From contig JARFXR010000001.1 of assembly GCA_029194535.1 (NCBI GenBank), positions 2,116,721 to 2,180,720 on the forward strand: a DNA stretch of 64,000 bases. The letters run 5' to 3'. Of the stretch, positions 8,754 through 21,228 are shown piece after piece. Below the pieces are notes generated by a model. That model had not been told where the DNA came from, did not search any database, and worked only from the letters and a program-made list of their open reading frames with translations. The DNA comes from Nitrospira sp. (GTDB taxonomy: Bacteria > Nitrospirota > Nitrospiria > Nitrospirales > Nitrospiraceae). The position numbers and the translations under genes are program-made. Position 1 is the stretch's first letter. The number at the start of each line of letters is the position of its first letter.

Positions 8754-9572
8754 CTAGTTCTGCGGCGCGCGGCGAGACGTCATGGCGGTCTTGAGGGAAT
8801 GGACGAAGCCGGCCACGTGCTCGACGAGGCGGGCGTCCTGCCTGTGTGCTGCGACCTGCTTGACGATGGCGCTGCCGACGATCACGCCGTCCGCAACGGC
8901 GGCGACCTTTTCTGCGTCCTCGGGTGTGGCGACGCCGAACCCGACGGCGATGGGGGTCGCGGATACTTTGCGGATCTTTTCCACGTTGCGGCCGACCTCG
9001 GCGACATTGCTCAGTTTGGCTCCCGTGATCCCGGTGAGCGACACGTAGTAGAGGAATCCCTTGGACTGCCTGGCCACATACGCGCGCCGCTGTTCCGTAC
9101 TGGTCGGGGCCAGCAGAAAAATCAGCTGCAGACCCGAGGCGGCGGCCGGTTCCTTGAGCGGTCCCGATTCGTCCGGAGGCATGTCCGGCACGATCAGTCC
9201 GTCTATTCCAGCGGCGACCGCCTCCCGGCAAAATCGCTCCGTGCCGAACGCATGGATGCTGTTGTAATAGGCCATCAGCACGATCGGGATCTGCGTTATC
9301 TGTCTCAGTCGGGACACCATCGGCAGGATGGTGCGAAGCGACGTTCCGCTCCGAAGCGCCCGTTCCGCCGCCTGTTGGATCACCGGCCCGTCGGCGATGG
9401 GATCCGAAAACGGTACGCCCAGCTCGATCACGTCCGCGCCGGCCTCTTCGAGCTTGGGCACGAGTTGCTCCGTCTCTTGCAGGCTGGGATCGCCGGCCAT
9501 CACGTAGGTGATCAGCGCCGCTTCTCCCCGATCTCGAAGCCTCGAAAACGTGTGGTCCAGTCGGAAGGTCAT
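8754..9572 (-). CDS. trpA: tryptophan synthase alpha chain
   Basis: TrpA cleaves indole-3-glycerol phosphate to indole, which is channelled to TrpB. The 272-residue TIM barrel carries the catalytic E50 ([13 protein letters not shown]) and D61 (FSDPIADGP) and the phosphate-binding GFGVATPE. Its ATG overlaps the trpB stop by four bases (ATGA), so the two subunits are translationally coupled. It is the last gene of the trp operon. Confidence 0.97.
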   Translation of the reverse strand: MTFRLDHTFSRLRDRGEAALITYVMAGDPSLQETEQLVPKLEEAGADVIELGVPFSDPIADGPVIQQAAERALRSGTSLRTILPMVSRLRQITQIPIVLMAYYNSIHAFGTERFCREAVAAGIDGLIVPDMPPDESGPLKEPAAASGLQLIFLLAPTSTEQRRAYVARQSKGFLYYVSLTGITGAKLSNVAEVGRNVEKIRKVSATPIAVGFGVATPEDAEKVAAVADGVIVGSAIVKQVAAHRQDARLVEHVAGFVHSLKTAMTSRRAPQN

Positions 9573-10798
9573 AGCGCGATCCCCCGCATGCGGGCGACCT
9601 GCTGCACGTCTTTGTCTCCTCGGCCCGACAGGTTGACGAGGAGAATCCGGCTCCGCTTCATCGTCGGTGCGAGCTTGACGGTATGGGCGATCGCGTGGGC
9701 GCTCTCGAGTGCCGGGACGATGCCCTCCTCCCTGGCCAAGAGGTCGAACGCCGCCAAAGCTTCTTCGTCAGTGGCCGACGTATAGGTGGCCCGCCCGGTC
9801 TCCCTGAGGTAGCTGTGTTCCGGTCCGACGGCCGCATAGTCGAGACCGGCCGAGACCGAATGGGTCAGATTGATCTGTCCGTCGTCGTCTTGCAGCAGAT
9901 AGGTCATGGTGCCTTGAAGGACGCCCAGCCGGCCCCCGGCGAACCGTGCGGCGTGCTTGCCGCTCGTGATTCCCAGGCCGGCCGCCTCTACGCCGATCAT
10001 CTGCACCTTCTTATCGCCGAGGAACGCATGAAAGAGGCCGATCGAGTTGCTGCCGCCTCCGACGCAGGCGATCAGACAGTCCGGCAGACGTCCTTCGGCC
10101 GACAGGATCTGTTTGCGGGCTTCTCTGCCGATGATCGACTGGAAGTCGCGGACCATCATGGGATAAGGGTGGGCGCCGAGCGCGGAGCCGAGCACGTAAT
10201 GCGTCGTGTCGATGTTGGTCGTCCAATCGCGCATCGCTTCGCTGATGGCGTCCTTCAACGTGCGGCTTCCGGCATCGACGCCCGTCACCGTCGAACCCAG
10301 CAGTCGCATGCGGAACACGTTCAAGGCTTGGCGCTGCATGTCTTCGGTGCCCATATAGATTTCGCACTGCAGGCCGAACATGGCCGCCACAGTCGCGGTC
10401 GCGACGCCGTGTTGGCCGGCGCCCGTCTCCGCGATGATCCTGGGTTTCTTCATGCGCTTGGCGAGCAGGCCCTGGCCGATGGCATTGTTGATCTTATGGG
10501 CGCCCGTGTGGCAGAGGTCTTCGCGCTTCAGATAGATCTTCGCACCGCCGAGGCGTCTTGTGAGGCGTTCCGCATAATAGAGCTGCGTGGGCCGGCCGAC
10601 GTACTGCTTCAGATAATAGGCGAACTCAGCCTGAAAACGGGCGTCCTTCCTGGCTTTCGCATATTCCTGTTCCAGTTGGAGGAGGGCCGGCATCAACGTT
10701 TCCGGCACGTAGCGGCCTCCGTAGATGCCGAAGCGGCCTCTGGCGTCGGGAAGTGCGGTGGGGGCGTTCTTTCTGGTCGAGATGTTCTTTCTGGTCAT
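9569..10798 (-). CDS. trpB: tryptophan synthase beta chain
   Basis: TrpB condenses indole with serine using PLP. The product is 409 residues with the PLP lysine K102 in [14 protein letters not shown] and the phosphate-binding GGGSNSIG. I start at ATG 10798, 16 bp after the trpF stop; an in-frame start at 10867 would overlap trpF by more than 50 bases and add a non-conserved tail. The N-terminus has a short Lys/Arg-rich extension before [13 protein letters not shown], where the family alignment begins. Confidence 0.96.
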   Translation of the reverse strand: MTRKNISTRKNAPTALPDARGRFGIYGGRYVPETLMPALLQLEQEYAKARKDARFQAEFAYYLKQYVGRPTQLYYAERLTRRLGGAKIYLKREDLCHTGAHKINNAIGQGLLAKRMKKPRIIAETGAGQHGVATATVAAMFGLQCEIYMGTEDMQRQALNVFRMRLLGSTVTGVDAGSRTLKDAISEAMRDWTTNIDTTHYVLGSALGAHPYPMMVRDFQSIIGREARKQILSAEGRLPDCLIACVGGGSNSIGLFHAFLGDKKVQMIGVEAAGLGITSGKHAARFAGGRLGVLQGTMTYLLQDDDGQINLTHSVSAGLDYAAVGPEHSYLRETGRATYTSATDEEALAAFDLLAREEGIVPALESAHAIAHTVKLAPTMKRSRILLVNLSGRGDKDVQQVARMRGIAL

Positions 10799-10814
10799 GG
10801 GGCGACGATCCGGT

Positions 10815-11471
10815 TCAGGTTGCGAATGCCTGTCTGGCCGACTGGATGAACCGATGGACTTTCTCACGATCCTTCTTGCCAGGGGAAAGCTCGACGCCGC
10901 TGCTCACGTCCACGCCGTAGGGTCGTACCGCTCGGATGGCCTCACCGACGTTCTCGGGCGTCAATCCGCCGGCCAGCAGCACGGAGGCGGTCTTCGCCGC
11001 CTCGGCGGCAAGGATCCGATCGACGGTGCGGCCGGTTCCTCCATAGGCCTCGTCGAGGTAGGCGTCGAGCAGGAAGCCTCGAATCCCGGCGCGCCCTTGA
11101 AATTCCGCCAACGCGAGAAAGCTGCCGCGGTCCTTGATCCGGAGAGCCTTGACCGCCGGTCGCGCGAGTTCGAGGCAATAGGCGGCGGTTTCGTCCCCAT
11201 GCAGCTGCGCCAGCGCCAGCCTGCAGCTGTCCATGAGATCACGGACCACCTTCACCTCCTCGTTGACGAACACACCGACCGCCGCGACGAACGGCGGCAA
11301 GGATGTGATGATGCGGGCTGCCACGGAGGGCTCCACCCATCGAGGGCTCTTGCGATAGAACACGAACCCCAACGCGTCGGCTCCGGCCGATACGGCCGCC
11401 GCCGCGTCTTCCTCGTTCGTGATTCCGCAGATCTTGATCCTGCCGATCAATCTGCCTTGCGTTACGGACAT
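10815..11471 (-). CDS. trpF: phosphoribosylanthranilate isomerase
   Basis: TrpF performs the Amadori rearrangement of phosphoribosylanthranilate. The 218-residue barrel has the catalytic cysteine C15 in RIKICGIT and the catalytic aspartate in FLLDAY, plus the phosphate sites GGTG and [17 protein letters not shown] lies eight bases before the ATG, one of the better ribosome sites in this operon. The gene is separate from trpC rather than fused. Confidence 0.96.
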   Translation of the reverse strand: MSVTQGRLIGRIKICGITNEEDAAAAVSAGADALGFVFYRKSPRWVEPSVAARIITSLPPFVAAVGVFVNEEVKVVRDLMDSCRLALAQLHGDETAAYCLELARPAVKALRIKDRGSFLALAEFQGRAGIRGFLLDAYLDEAYGGTGRTVDRILAAEAAKTASVLLAGGLTPENVGEAIRAVRPYGVDVSSGVELSPGKKDREKVHRFIQSARQAFAT

Positions 11472-11507
11472 CGTAACGCCCTCCGTTTACAGGCCCCGCC
11501 CTCAGGG

Positions 11508-12347
11508 TTACCCTGCTTCCTTTCCGTCTGCGTCGCGATCTGCTGTCGTCCCGCGAAGCTCGGCGATCTTGGTCTCGACGGCCTCCGCTTTGATGAGGGA
11601 TTCGCCTACCAGCATCGCATGAACGCCTGCCTCCAGCAACCGCTCGACGTCCGCCCGCTTGTGGACGCCGCTCTCGCTGACGATCAGCTTGTCGGCCGGC
11701 ACACGCTTGGCCAGTCGCACGGTGACCCCCAGGTCCGTCGAGAAGGTCCTGAGGTCGCGGTTGTTGATGCCGATGAGGCGGGCGTCCGGAATCCGCTCCA
11801 GCACCAGATCCAATTCGCGCTCGTGATGGGTTTCGAAGAGCACGTCGAGAGACAGGTCGCGGGCCAGAGCGTGAAACTCTTCCAGTTGTCGGGGTTCGAG
11901 CGCGGCCACGATCAACAGCACGGCGTCCGCGCCATAGGCCCGCGCTTCGTAAAATTGGATCTCCTCGACCATGAATTCCTTGTTGAGCGCCGGCAGCGAG
12001 ACCGCTTGTTTGACGGCCTGGAGATCGTCAAGGCTGCCGCGAAAGAAATCCCGATCGGTCAGGACGGAGAGCGCGGAAGCGCCATGCTCGGCATAGGACC
12101 GCGCGATGGCGACCGGGTCGAACCGTTCCTCGAACTCGGGCCGCAGCAATCCGAGACTGGGAGAGGCCCGCTTGACCTCGGCGATCAGGGCCGGGCTGGA
12201 GGCGGTGCGAGTCGCGTCGAGCGCGACCGCAAACCCAAGAGGTCCCGAGAGGTCGCGAATCTTGCCCTTCAACTCCGACCGGTAGCCGCGGCTCTGTTTG
12301 TGCCGGAGTTCCGCCTTCTTATGTTCCAGGATGCGCGCGAGTATCAT
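11508..12347 (-). CDS. trpC: indole-3-glycerol phosphate synthase
   Basis: TrpC closes the indole ring. The 279-residue product carries the diagnostic LIAEVKRASPS, ALNKEFMVEEIQ and INNRDLRTF segments, with catalytic Lys and Glu residues in place. The C-terminus has a short charged tail (DADGKEAG) beyond the barrel. It starts 12 bp after the trpD stop and precedes trpF by 36 bp. Confidence 0.96.
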   Translation of the reverse strand: MILARILEHKKAELRHKQSRGYRSELKGKIRDLSGPLGFAVALDATRTASSPALIAEVKRASPSLGLLRPEFEERFDPVAIARSYAEHGASALSVLTDRDFFRGSLDDLQAVKQAVSLPALNKEFMVEEIQFYEARAYGADAVLLIVAALEPRQLEEFHALARDLSLDVLFETHHERELDLVLERIPDARLIGINNRDLRTFSTDLGVTVRLAKRVPADKLIVSESGVHKRADVERLLEAGVHAMLVGESLIKAEAVETKIAELRGTTADRDADGKEAG

Positions 12348-12359
12348 GGCGACCGGTGG

Positions 12360-13382
12360 TCAAGCATTCGTGTAGGCGATCAATCGCGCCAGCTTCTCGG
12401 CAGCAGCGCCGGAATCGATGGTCCTTGCCGCCAGGGCGAATCCGTCCGCAAGGGTTTTGGCTTTGTGCCCGGCGACCAACGCCGGGGCCGCGTTGAGGCA
12501 GACCATGTCCCGTTTCGGACCCTTGCGTCCCTGCAGGATTTCCTTCGTCATGAGCGCGTTGTCTTCGGGGCTGCCGCCGGCCAATTCCTTCGGGGACACC
12601 CTGGTCAGTCCGAAGTCGGATGGATTCAACACATAGGTCGACAGCACTCCTCCCCTGGCTTCGGAGATCAGAGTGCGATCGGTCAAGGTGATCTCGTCCA
12701 GTCCGTCCATGCCGTGCACGACGAAAGCGTGTTGCGAGCCCAGGTGCATGAGGACCTTGCCGAGCAATTCGGTCAGGCGGGGCTCGTAGACGCCGATGAC
12801 CTGGATGCCGGCTCCGGCAGGATTCGTCAGTGGACCCAGGACATTCAGCATCGTGCGGATGCCCAATTCTTGTCGAGGAACGGCGCAATGTTTCATCGCT
12901 CCGTGGTACAGCGGGGCGAAGAGAAAACCGATGCCGATTTCGTTGATGCAGTCGGCGACCCGGCCGGTGGGCAAATCGATCTTCACGCCCAGCGCGGCAA
13001 GCACGTCGGCGCTGCCTGATTTGGAGGACACCGATCGGTTCCCGTGCTTCGCCACGGTCAACCCGGCTCCGGCCACCACGAATGCCGACGTGGTCGACAC
13101 GTTGAAGGTATGCCGCCCGTCTCCTCCCGTGCCGCAGGTGTCGACCACGAGCGGGTCGCCGACGGCAATGCGGACCGCGCGGTCTCGCATTGCCCTGACG
13201 GAACCGGCAATCTCTTCGACACTTTCCCCCTTGAGGCGAAGCCCCATCAGGTAGGCCGCGATCTGGGCCGGGGTCGCCGCCCCGCCCATGATCTCGTTCA
13301 TGACCTCTTCGGCCTCCTTTTCGGTCAGCGAAGTGCGATCTGCCAGCTTTCCGATGGCCTCTCTGATCATCATCGACAGCAT
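12360..13382 (-). CDS. trpD: anthranilate phosphoribosyltransferase
   Basis: TrpD joins anthranilate to PRPP. The 340-residue protein has the N-terminal helical domain (AIGKLADRTSLTEKEAEEVMNEI) and the PRPP/Mg site VDTCGTGGDGRHTFNVST followed by KHGNRSVSSKSGSADVL. Three in-frame ATGs lie within the first four codons (13382, 13373, 13370), so the exact start is open. It follows trpG by 62 bp. Confidence 0.96.
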   Translation of the reverse strand: MLSMMIREAIGKLADRTSLTEKEAEEVMNEIMGGAATPAQIAAYLMGLRLKGESVEEIAGSVRAMRDRAVRIAVGDPLVVDTCGTGGDGRHTFNVSTTSAFVVAGAGLTVAKHGNRSVSSKSGSADVLAALGVKIDLPTGRVADCINEIGIGFLFAPLYHGAMKHCAVPRQELGIRTMLNVLGPLTNPAGAGIQVIGVYEPRLTELLGKVLMHLGSQHAFVVHGMDGLDEITLTDRTLISEARGGVLSTYVLNPSDFGLTRVSPKELAGGSPEDNALMTKEILQGRKGPKRDMVCLNAAPALVAGHKAKTLADGFALAARTIDSGAAAEKLARLIAYTNA

Positions 13383-13444
13383 TTCCGTTCAGCCGCCGGC
13401 GACGAATTCCGTCGCGCCGTCTGGTCCGGCTGAAGGCCGTGCGG

Positions 13445-14008
13445 CTACAGTTTCAGGAAATTGCGGAGTAAGTCTTTGCCGGCCGCCGTCAGAATCGATT
13501 CCGGATGGAACTGCACCCCTTCCGCACCCAGCGACTTGTGGCGCAATCCCATGATTTCTCCTTCTGCGGTCTCGGCCGACACATCGAAGCAGACCGGCAA
13601 CGTGGCCCGTTTGACGACCAGCGAATGGTAGCGTGTCGCCTCAAAGGGGTTGGGAAGGTCGCGAAAGAGCCTGTTCCCATCGTGGCGGACCATGGACGTC
13701 TTGCCGTGCATGAGGCGATCGGCCCTGACCACCTCGCCGCCGAAGGCCGCCGCAAGCGATTGGTGGCCCAGGCAGACACCGAGGAGCGGCACCTGACCGG
13801 CGAAGTATTTGATCGCTTCGACCGAGATTCCGGCCTCCTTCGGCGTGCAGGGGCCCGGCGAGATGACGATACGGTCCGGACGCAATGCTTCGATCTGTCC
13901 GATGGTGAGATGGTCGTTGCGATAGACCCGCACGTCCTCACCCAACTCGCCGAAGTACTGCACGAGGTTGTAGGTGAAGGAATCGTAGTTGTCGATCATC
14001 AGCAGCAT
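13445..14008 (-). CDS. trpG: anthranilate synthase, glutamine amidotransferase component
   Basis: TrpG supplies ammonia from glutamine to TrpE. In the 187-residue product the class I amidotransferase triad is C79 (LLGVCLGHQ), H168 and E170 (VQFHPES). I start at ATG 14008, which has GGGA eight bases upstream and gives the family N-terminus [16 protein letters not shown]; the longer open frame to 14080 adds a sequence unlike the family. A monofunctional trpG can also serve folate synthesis, since no pabA is seen here. Confidence 0.95.
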   Translation of the reverse strand: MLLMIDNYDSFTYNLVQYFGELGEDVRVYRNDHLTIGQIEALRPDRIVISPGPCTPKEAGISVEAIKYFAGQVPLLGVCLGHQSLAAAFGGEVVRADRLMHGKTSMVRHDGNRLFRDLPNPFEATRYHSLVVKRATLPVCFDVSAETAEGEIMGLRHKSLGAEGVQFHPESILTAAGKDLLRNFLKL

Positions 14009-14098
14009 CGCAGTTTCCCGTGTCTTGTCGCCGGTGAAGCGCATCTCGTGATGGGCCGGTGCGTGCGCTTCACACTCCACCGTTCACGGACGACATTC

Positions 14099-15595
14099 TT
14101 ATTCCAGTCCCTGTTCCGCCAGCTCGATGGCGTTCATCATGGCTCTTGCCTTGTTGCAGGTCTCCTCGTATTCGTGGTCGGGGTTGGAATCCGCGACGAT
14201 GCCGGCGCCCGCCTGGACAAACGCCTGATGCTTCTTAATGACGACAGTCCGGATGTTGATGCACATGTCCATGTTGCCCGAGAAACTGAAATACCCCACC
14301 GCGCCGGCATAGGGGCCTCGGCGGGTCGGCTCCAACTCGTCGATGATCTCCATCGCGCGGATCTTCGGTGCGCCGGAGACCGTTCCGGCGGGGAAGCAGG
14401 CGCGCAGGACGTCGTAGGACGTCTTGGACGGGTCGAGCCGGCCGGTCACGTTCGAAACGATGTGCATGACGTGGGAATAGCGTTCGACGTGCATGAGCGA
14501 GTCGACCGACACGGAGCCGGGCCGGGAGACGCGTCCGACATCGTTGCGTCCCAGGTCCACGAGCATCACGTGCTCGGCCCGTTCTTTCTCATCGGCGAGG
14601 AGCCGCCGCTCCAATTGCTGATCCTCCTCCGCCGTGTGGCCGCGCCGGCGCGTGCCGGCGATCGGTCTGACGGAGATGACTCCGTCTTCGCACCGAACGA
14701 GCGTTTCCGGAGACGAGCCGACGAGTTCGACCCCCGCTACGCGCAGGTAATACATGTAGGGAGAGGGATTGACGACTCGCAAGGCGCGATAGAGCTGCAG
14801 AGGCGGGGCCTGGACATTGGTCTCCCACCGCTGGGATAAGACGGCTTGCACGACATCACCCGCCCGGATGTATTCCTTGGTCCGATTGACCATCTTTTCG
14901 AAATCTGCGCGGCTCAGATTGGAGGTGAACGTGATCGGACGGCGGCGCCGATGCGGACGACCTCGGCGCAGGGGGCGTCGCAACCTGGTGATCATGCGTT
15001 CGATCCGCTCCGTGGCTTCGCGGTAGGCTCTACTCACATCCCGGTCATGCGTCGAGGTCACGTGGGCGTTGGCGACCACCTTGATCTTTTGCGCGACGTT
15101 GTCGAAGATCAACAGCGTATCGGTCATGAGAAACGCGAAGTCGGGCAGGTTCAGGTGGTCCTTCGGCCTGGATGCGAGCTCCTCGAAGGTTCGCACCATG
15201 TCGTAACTGAGGTAGCCGACGGCCCCGCCGACGAAGCGCGGCAGATTCGGCACCGTCACCGGACGGAACCCCTTCATGTGCTCCCGCAGTCGCTCGAGTG
15301 GATTCCCCCGGCTGGGGATGCGGGTCTTTTTCTTGCCCCGCACGATCATCAAGTCGCCGCGGTCCTCGCAAATGACGACCGGTGAGCCGCTGCCCAGAAA
15401 CGAATACCGTGCCCACTTCTCCCCGCCTTCGATGCTCTCCAGGAGGTAGGCGGTGGGGCCGTGGTCGATCTTGGCGAACGCGGAGACGGGCGTTTCGTAA
15501 TCCGCCAGAATCTCGCGATAGAGGGGAATCAGATTCCCTTCATGAGCGTAGCGGCGAAACTCGTCGAAACTTAATGAATAGCCGGCGGTCGCCAC
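14099..15595 (-). CDS. trpE: anthranilate synthase component I
   Basis: TrpE converts chorismate and ammonia to anthranilate. The 498-residue protein has the LLES motif (residues about 51-54) of the tryptophan feedback site and the chorismate-binding C-terminal half (GTVSGAPKIRAMEII, GNMDMCINIRT, QAGAGIVADS). An Arg-rich linker near 205-220 separates the two halves. The start is GTG 15595, with AAGGA eight bases before it. It follows the LysM lipoprotein gene by 23 bp and leads trpG by 90 bp. Confidence 0.96.
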   Translation of the reverse strand: MATAGYSLSFDEFRRYAHEGNLIPLYREILADYETPVSAFAKIDHGPTAYLLESIEGGEKWARYSFLGSGSPVVICEDRGDLMIVRGKKKTRIPSRGNPLERLREHMKGFRPVTVPNLPRFVGGAVGYLSYDMVRTFEELASRPKDHLNLPDFAFLMTDTLLIFDNVAQKIKVVANAHVTSTHDRDVSRAYREATERIERMITRLRRPLRRGRPHRRRRPITFTSNLSRADFEKMVNRTKEYIRAGDVVQAVLSQRWETNVQAPPLQLYRALRVVNPSPYMYYLRVAGVELVGSSPETLVRCEDGVISVRPIAGTRRRGHTAEEDQQLERRLLADEKERAEHVMLVDLGRNDVGRVSRPGSVSVDSLMHVERYSHVMHIVSNVTGRLDPSKTSYDVLRACFPAGTVSGAPKIRAMEIIDELEPTRRGPYAGAVGYFSFSGNMDMCINIRTVVIKKHQAFVQAGAGIVADSNPDHEYEETCNKARAMMNAIELAEQGLE

Positions 15596-15618
15596 GGTCC
15601 GATCCTTGGTACTCCTAA

Positions 15619-16272
15619 TTACTCTTGGCCCACGATCAGTTTCTGCCCAACCTCGATGATGTCGTCCGGCAGCTTATTCCACTTCCGCAGTGTTTCGAGC
15701 TTGACTCCGTAGCGACGGCTGATGCGGTACAGCGTCTCGCCGGGCTTGACGACATGGATGGTGGGAGATCCGTGTCCGGTGGCGGCGACAGCCGTCTCCG
15801 TTTGGGCCGCCGCGGTGTCCTCCGGCAAGCCGGTCATGGAGGATGCGCTGAGGTCGCCCATGGCCGGGGTCGCCTCGACCGGCGGGGCCGCGTGGACTTT
15901 GGGCGCTGGTGGGGTCCGCTTCATGTCGGCTCGGGCTTTCCGCTCGAGCAGCGCGGCCTCCTTGATGGCTTCGGATTCTTCCTGCACGCGGCTCATCTGT
16001 TCCCGTACTGCCTGGACTTGAGCGGTTAATTCACGGTTTCTGGCATCGTATTCCGCGAGCTCCCTCTTGGAGCGCTTGACTTCGTTGTCGAGTTCCGCCG
16101 TCCTCTTTTCTTCCTGCGACAGCAGGCGCTGAAAGTTCAGGCTGCGCGCCTTTTCCGCTTCATACTTTTCGGAAAGGACGCATCCGCTCAGCATGAACCC
16201 TCCGCAGATCAAGGCCATGACTCTCACACCGGATGCTGCGATCACCGTATTCACTCGTTGGTCCTCCTTCAT
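15619..16272 (-). CDS. LysM-domain lipoprotein heading the trp operon
   Basis: The 217-residue product has a lipoprotein signal (FMLSGC, C31), a heptad-rich coiled coil (about 36-115), a Pro/Ala/Thr linker and a C-terminal LysM domain (about 172-216, IHVVKPGETLYRISRRYGV) that should bind peptidoglycan. Two ribosome sites sit in tandem: GGAGG before ATG 16272, and a better AAGGAGG eight bases before an in-frame GTG at 16254. The shorter form has a more usual signal peptide. The gene is 23 bp upstream of trpE and behind the only clear promoter, so it is probably cotranscribed with the whole trp operon. Confidence 0.85.
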   Translation of the reverse strand: MKEDQRVNTVIAASGVRVMALICGGFMLSGCVLSEKYEAEKARSLNFQRLLSQEEKRTAELDNEVKRSKRELAEYDARNRELTAQVQAVREQMSRVQEESEAIKEAALLERKARADMKRTPPAPKVHAAPPVEATPAMGDLSASSMTGLPEDTAAAQTETAVAATGHGSPTIHVVKPGETLYRISRRYGVKLETLRKWNKLPDDIIEVGQKLIVGQE

Positions 16273-16295
16273 GGAATCCTCCTCCGACCACGTGA

Positions 16296-18545
<2,250 letters not shown>

Positions 18546-18548
18546 CGC

Positions 18549-19829
18549 TCAGCCGACGAGGTTGAGGTTTGGCGCCTCGACCGACACGGGAGATTTCTCC
18601 TCGCGGAATATCTGCACGCTCTTGATCGATCGAGGCTCGGCTTCGTGAATCAGGATGCGGCAGTTGCCGATCCGCAGTTCCTCGCCGATTTTCGGGATAC
18701 GACCCAATTCCTGCTGGATGAGCCCGCCGATGGTGACCGCTTCATCGCCCAGGTCGACTTTGAGGAAATCATTCACCTTGCGGACTTCCGTCCTGCCGTG
18801 GACCAGGATGTGGTTCTTGCCGATGCGCTTGATCAGCTCTTCGGTGATGTCCGTCTCGTCCATGATTTCGCCGACCACTTCCTCGATCAGGTCCTCGAGC
18901 GTGACGATTCCCATGACCCCGCCGAACTCATTGACGACCACCGCCATGTGGCGCTTGTCCTGCTGGAACTGCTTCATTAGATCGTCGGCGGTTTTTCCGG
19001 CCGGCACGAAGAGCGGCGGATACGCGATGTCCTTGAGCTTGGAATCGAAATGCCCTTTAGCCAGCTCCGTCAGAGCCTTGGTCTTGTAGAGAATGCCGAT
19101 AATATTGTCCATGGTGCCGTCGTAGACCGGAATTCGCGAGTACTTGGAGCTATAGAGCAACTCCTGCGCGTCTTTGAGGCGGAGATTGCCGTCCAGGGAG
19201 AAAACATAGAGGCGCGGGGTCATCGCATCCTCGGCGGTGATGTCTTTCAGTTGGAAGACGTTCTTGATCATCTTCACCTTCTCGACCTCGATCGCGCCGG
19301 CCTTGCCTCCCTCGTCCAGCATGATCTTGAGCTCCTCTTCCGTCACCAGGGGAAGCGTCAGCCCCTTGCCACCCGTCAGCTTGTAGATGAGAGGGACCAT
19401 GACGAACAACACCGGGCGCAGGAGGACCTGTACCCAATAGACGGGATAAGCCATATTGAGGGTGACGGGCACGGCAAACTTGGCGGCCAGAGTCTTGGGG
19501 ATGACGTCCACGGAAACCAGGAGTACGAAGGTGAGTAACCCGACCACCACGGCGATCGTGTCGTCGAAGAAGGTCCTATCTCCATAGGCGTTCAAGGTCA
19601 GAAAGGTCGCATACATGGGGATGGCGGTTCCAACCAACCGGTCCCCGACCAGGATGGTGGACAGGAGCTGTTGGGGATCACTCCGCAGCCGCAAGGCCAT
19701 GTTGGCCCTGGCATTATGATTCTGGGCCAAGGCCCGCAGTTTGGTTTCGTTGACTGAGAAAAAGCCGATCTCGGCGGTTGAAATCACGGCTGAAAGAACG
19801 ATGAGACCCAAAAGGATCGCAATATCCAT
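18549..19829 (-). CDS. CNNM/HlyC-CorC family membrane protein with CBS pair
   Basis: The protein has a DUF21 membrane domain (three to four segments in residues 1-185), a CBS pair (DAMTPRLYVFSL ... MGIVTLEDLIEEVVGEI) and a C-terminal CorC_HlyC domain. Such proteins take part in magnesium or cobalt efflux or sensing. I start at ATG 19829 (426 residues), giving the family N-terminus MDIAILLGLIVLSAVIST; an in-frame TTG at 19883 would add 18 residues but has a poorly spaced ribosome site. Its real cation is not deducible from sequence. Confidence 0.88.
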   Translation of the reverse strand: MDIAILLGLIVLSAVISTAEIGFFSVNETKLRALAQNHNARANMALRLRSDPQQLLSTILVGDRLVGTAIPMYATFLTLNAYGDRTFFDDTIAVVVGLLTFVLLVSVDVIPKTLAAKFAVPVTLNMAYPVYWVQVLLRPVLFVMVPLIYKLTGGKGLTLPLVTEEELKIMLDEGGKAGAIEVEKVKMIKNVFQLKDITAEDAMTPRLYVFSLDGNLRLKDAQELLYSSKYSRIPVYDGTMDNIIGILYKTKALTELAKGHFDSKLKDIAYPPLFVPAGKTADDLMKQFQQDKRHMAVVVNEFGGVMGIVTLEDLIEEVVGEIMDETDITEELIKRIGKNHILVHGRTEVRKVNDFLKVDLGDEAVTIGGLIQQELGRIPKIGEELRIGNCRILIHEAEPRSIKSVQIFREEKSPVSVEAPNLNLVG

Positions 19830-20110
19830 GAAGTTCCAGAAATTAAGGACGACCGACCGGGGTAGTTGTGCGACAAAGCTCAAGGAGCACGATTGGCTCC
19901 TTTCCTTTTAAGCCGAGCAAGCCAGTCTGAGGCGCGGGGAGGAGTTGCGACACCTGAAATGGGAGTCTGGCACCGAGGCTGATCATCGGTAGGTAGATGT
20001 ATCATACCCCCCCGTAGGGGGCAAGCACATTGAAAAATCCATTCGCAAAATCAAATAGTTGCATCAAACTCCCGCAATATTCCAGAGAATTTTCCGATGG
20101 CGTCTCTTCC

Positions 20111-20791
20111 CTAGCCGTCATCTCGGAATACAAAGGGCTGAACGGAAAGATCGGATTCCAGTCTGGAGGCGGCAGCTTCGGCCTGCGCCTCAGAACGGAA
20201 TTCCCCTACCTGAACCCGATACCGGCGGCCTTCCGGAAGGTCCACCGCCTGGATCCGTCCGGTAGCGTAGAGTCGCCTGGCTCGGTTCAACAAATTCAGC
20301 GCATTCTGTTGGTCGGCAAAGGCCCCGACCTGGACCCGCAGCGCTCCCATGTCGTCCGCTCGCCCTTGGAAGCCGATGACTCGGAGTTCAATCGAGGCAG
20401 TGCCGTTACCGGTCATGTCCAGAGCCTGGGCCCCTGCCAGCGAGAGGTCGAGAATACGTCCCTTGGCAAAAGGCCCTCGATCATTGATCCGTACCGTGGC
20501 TTGGCGGCCTGAACTCAGCGATCGGACGACCGCGATCGATCCCAGGGGAAGAGTCCGGTGGGCGGCAGTCATCTGATGCATGTCGTACCGCTCTCCGTTG
20601 GCGGTCTTGTTGCCGTGAAAGCCTGGTCCGTACCAGGAGGCGATGCCCCGTTCTATATAACCGATCGGATAGCCAGGGAAATAGGTCGGCTTCGGAGCCG
20701 GAGCGCTACAACCGGACGTTAGGCCGATGAAGACAAGCAACAGGGCCGTTGAGAGAAAAGAGACGCGGGCGCGTGGAAGACGGTCCGGCAT
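20111..20791 (-). CDS. rlpA: RlpA-type septal lytic transglycosylase lipoprotein
   Basis: RlpA cleaves denuded glycan strands at division sites in some Gram-negative bacteria. The 226-residue product has a lipobox (LTSGC, C28), the double-psi beta-barrel domain (GIASWYGPGFHGNKTANGERYD to DLSLAGAQALDM) and a C-terminal SPOR domain (about 148-222) that binds denuded peptidoglycan. It starts 5 bp after the ACT-domain gene, which suggests cotranscription. Confidence 0.93.
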   Translation of the reverse strand: MPDRLPRARVSFLSTALLLVFIGLTSGCSAPAPKPTYFPGYPIGYIERGIASWYGPGFHGNKTANGERYDMHQMTAAHRTLPLGSIAVVRSLSSGRQATVRINDRGPFAKGRILDLSLAGAQALDMTGNGTASIELRVIGFQGRADDMGALRVQVGAFADQQNALNLLNRARRLYATGRIQAVDLPEGRRYRVQVGEFRSEAQAEAAASRLESDLSVQPFVFRDDG

Positions 20792-20796
20792 CCTGA

Positions 20797-21207
20797 CTAG
20801 AACTCGTCAAGCGATTGATCCCGGAGTACGGAAAGGGCCTTCTCTGTGTTGGCTACAGTCAAGACGACGATGGCGCGCTTCCCCTCTCGGGACGGCGTGC
20901 AGTAGCCGCACTTGATATTGATGCGGGCCTGGGTCAGGAGATCGGCCACGTCGTTGAGGGCGCCCGGCTTGTTTTCCAGGCTCAACACGAGCGCTGTCTC
21001 CTCCGAAAATCGGATCTTTGCCGCCCGCAGCGCAGCCCTTGCGCCCTCCAGATCGGCAACCAGCAATCTGAGCTTGCCTGTTCCGGTCACTTCAGGGGCG
21101 GAAAACGCCTTGATGTTGACTCCGGCCGACGCCAGGACCGAAGCTACTTGAGCCATAACTCCCGGTTTGCTCTGTCCGTTGATAACCAGCTGGGTAGTGG
21201 TAGGCAT
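20797..21207 (-). CDS. tandem ACT-domain protein
   Basis: The 136-residue protein consists of two ACT domains (about 6-65 and 70-132), the small ligand-binding fold used in amino-acid-responsive regulation. The second repeat carries LVLSLENKPGALNDVADLL, a typical ligand-pocket segment. No catalytic domain is attached. Stand-alone ACT pairs are annotated as amino-acid-binding regulators, but partner and ligand are unknown here. The ATG is followed by rlpA 5 bp after its stop. Confidence 0.85.
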   Translation of the reverse strand: MPTTTQLVINGQSKPGVMAQVASVLASAGVNIKAFSAPEVTGTGKLRLLVADLEGARAALRAAKIRFSEETALVLSLENKPGALNDVADLLTQARINIKCGYCTPSREGKRAIVVLTVANTEKALSVLRDQSLDEF

Positions 21208-21228
21208 GGGGCCTCTCTTTACAGTGCG

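Noticed and set aside
8068-9231. 387-codon frame antisense to the lipoprotein gene and overlapping trpA in another frame
   Set aside because: It crosses the repeat at 8449 and known genes; a high-GC shadow frame.
20001-20024. Hairpin or promoter around CCCCC-GTA-GGGGG and TATGAT (- strand) upstream of the CNNM gene
   Set aside because: TTGCCC to TATGAT spacing is 12 bp, too short; the stem is 5 bp without T-run. Too weak to list.
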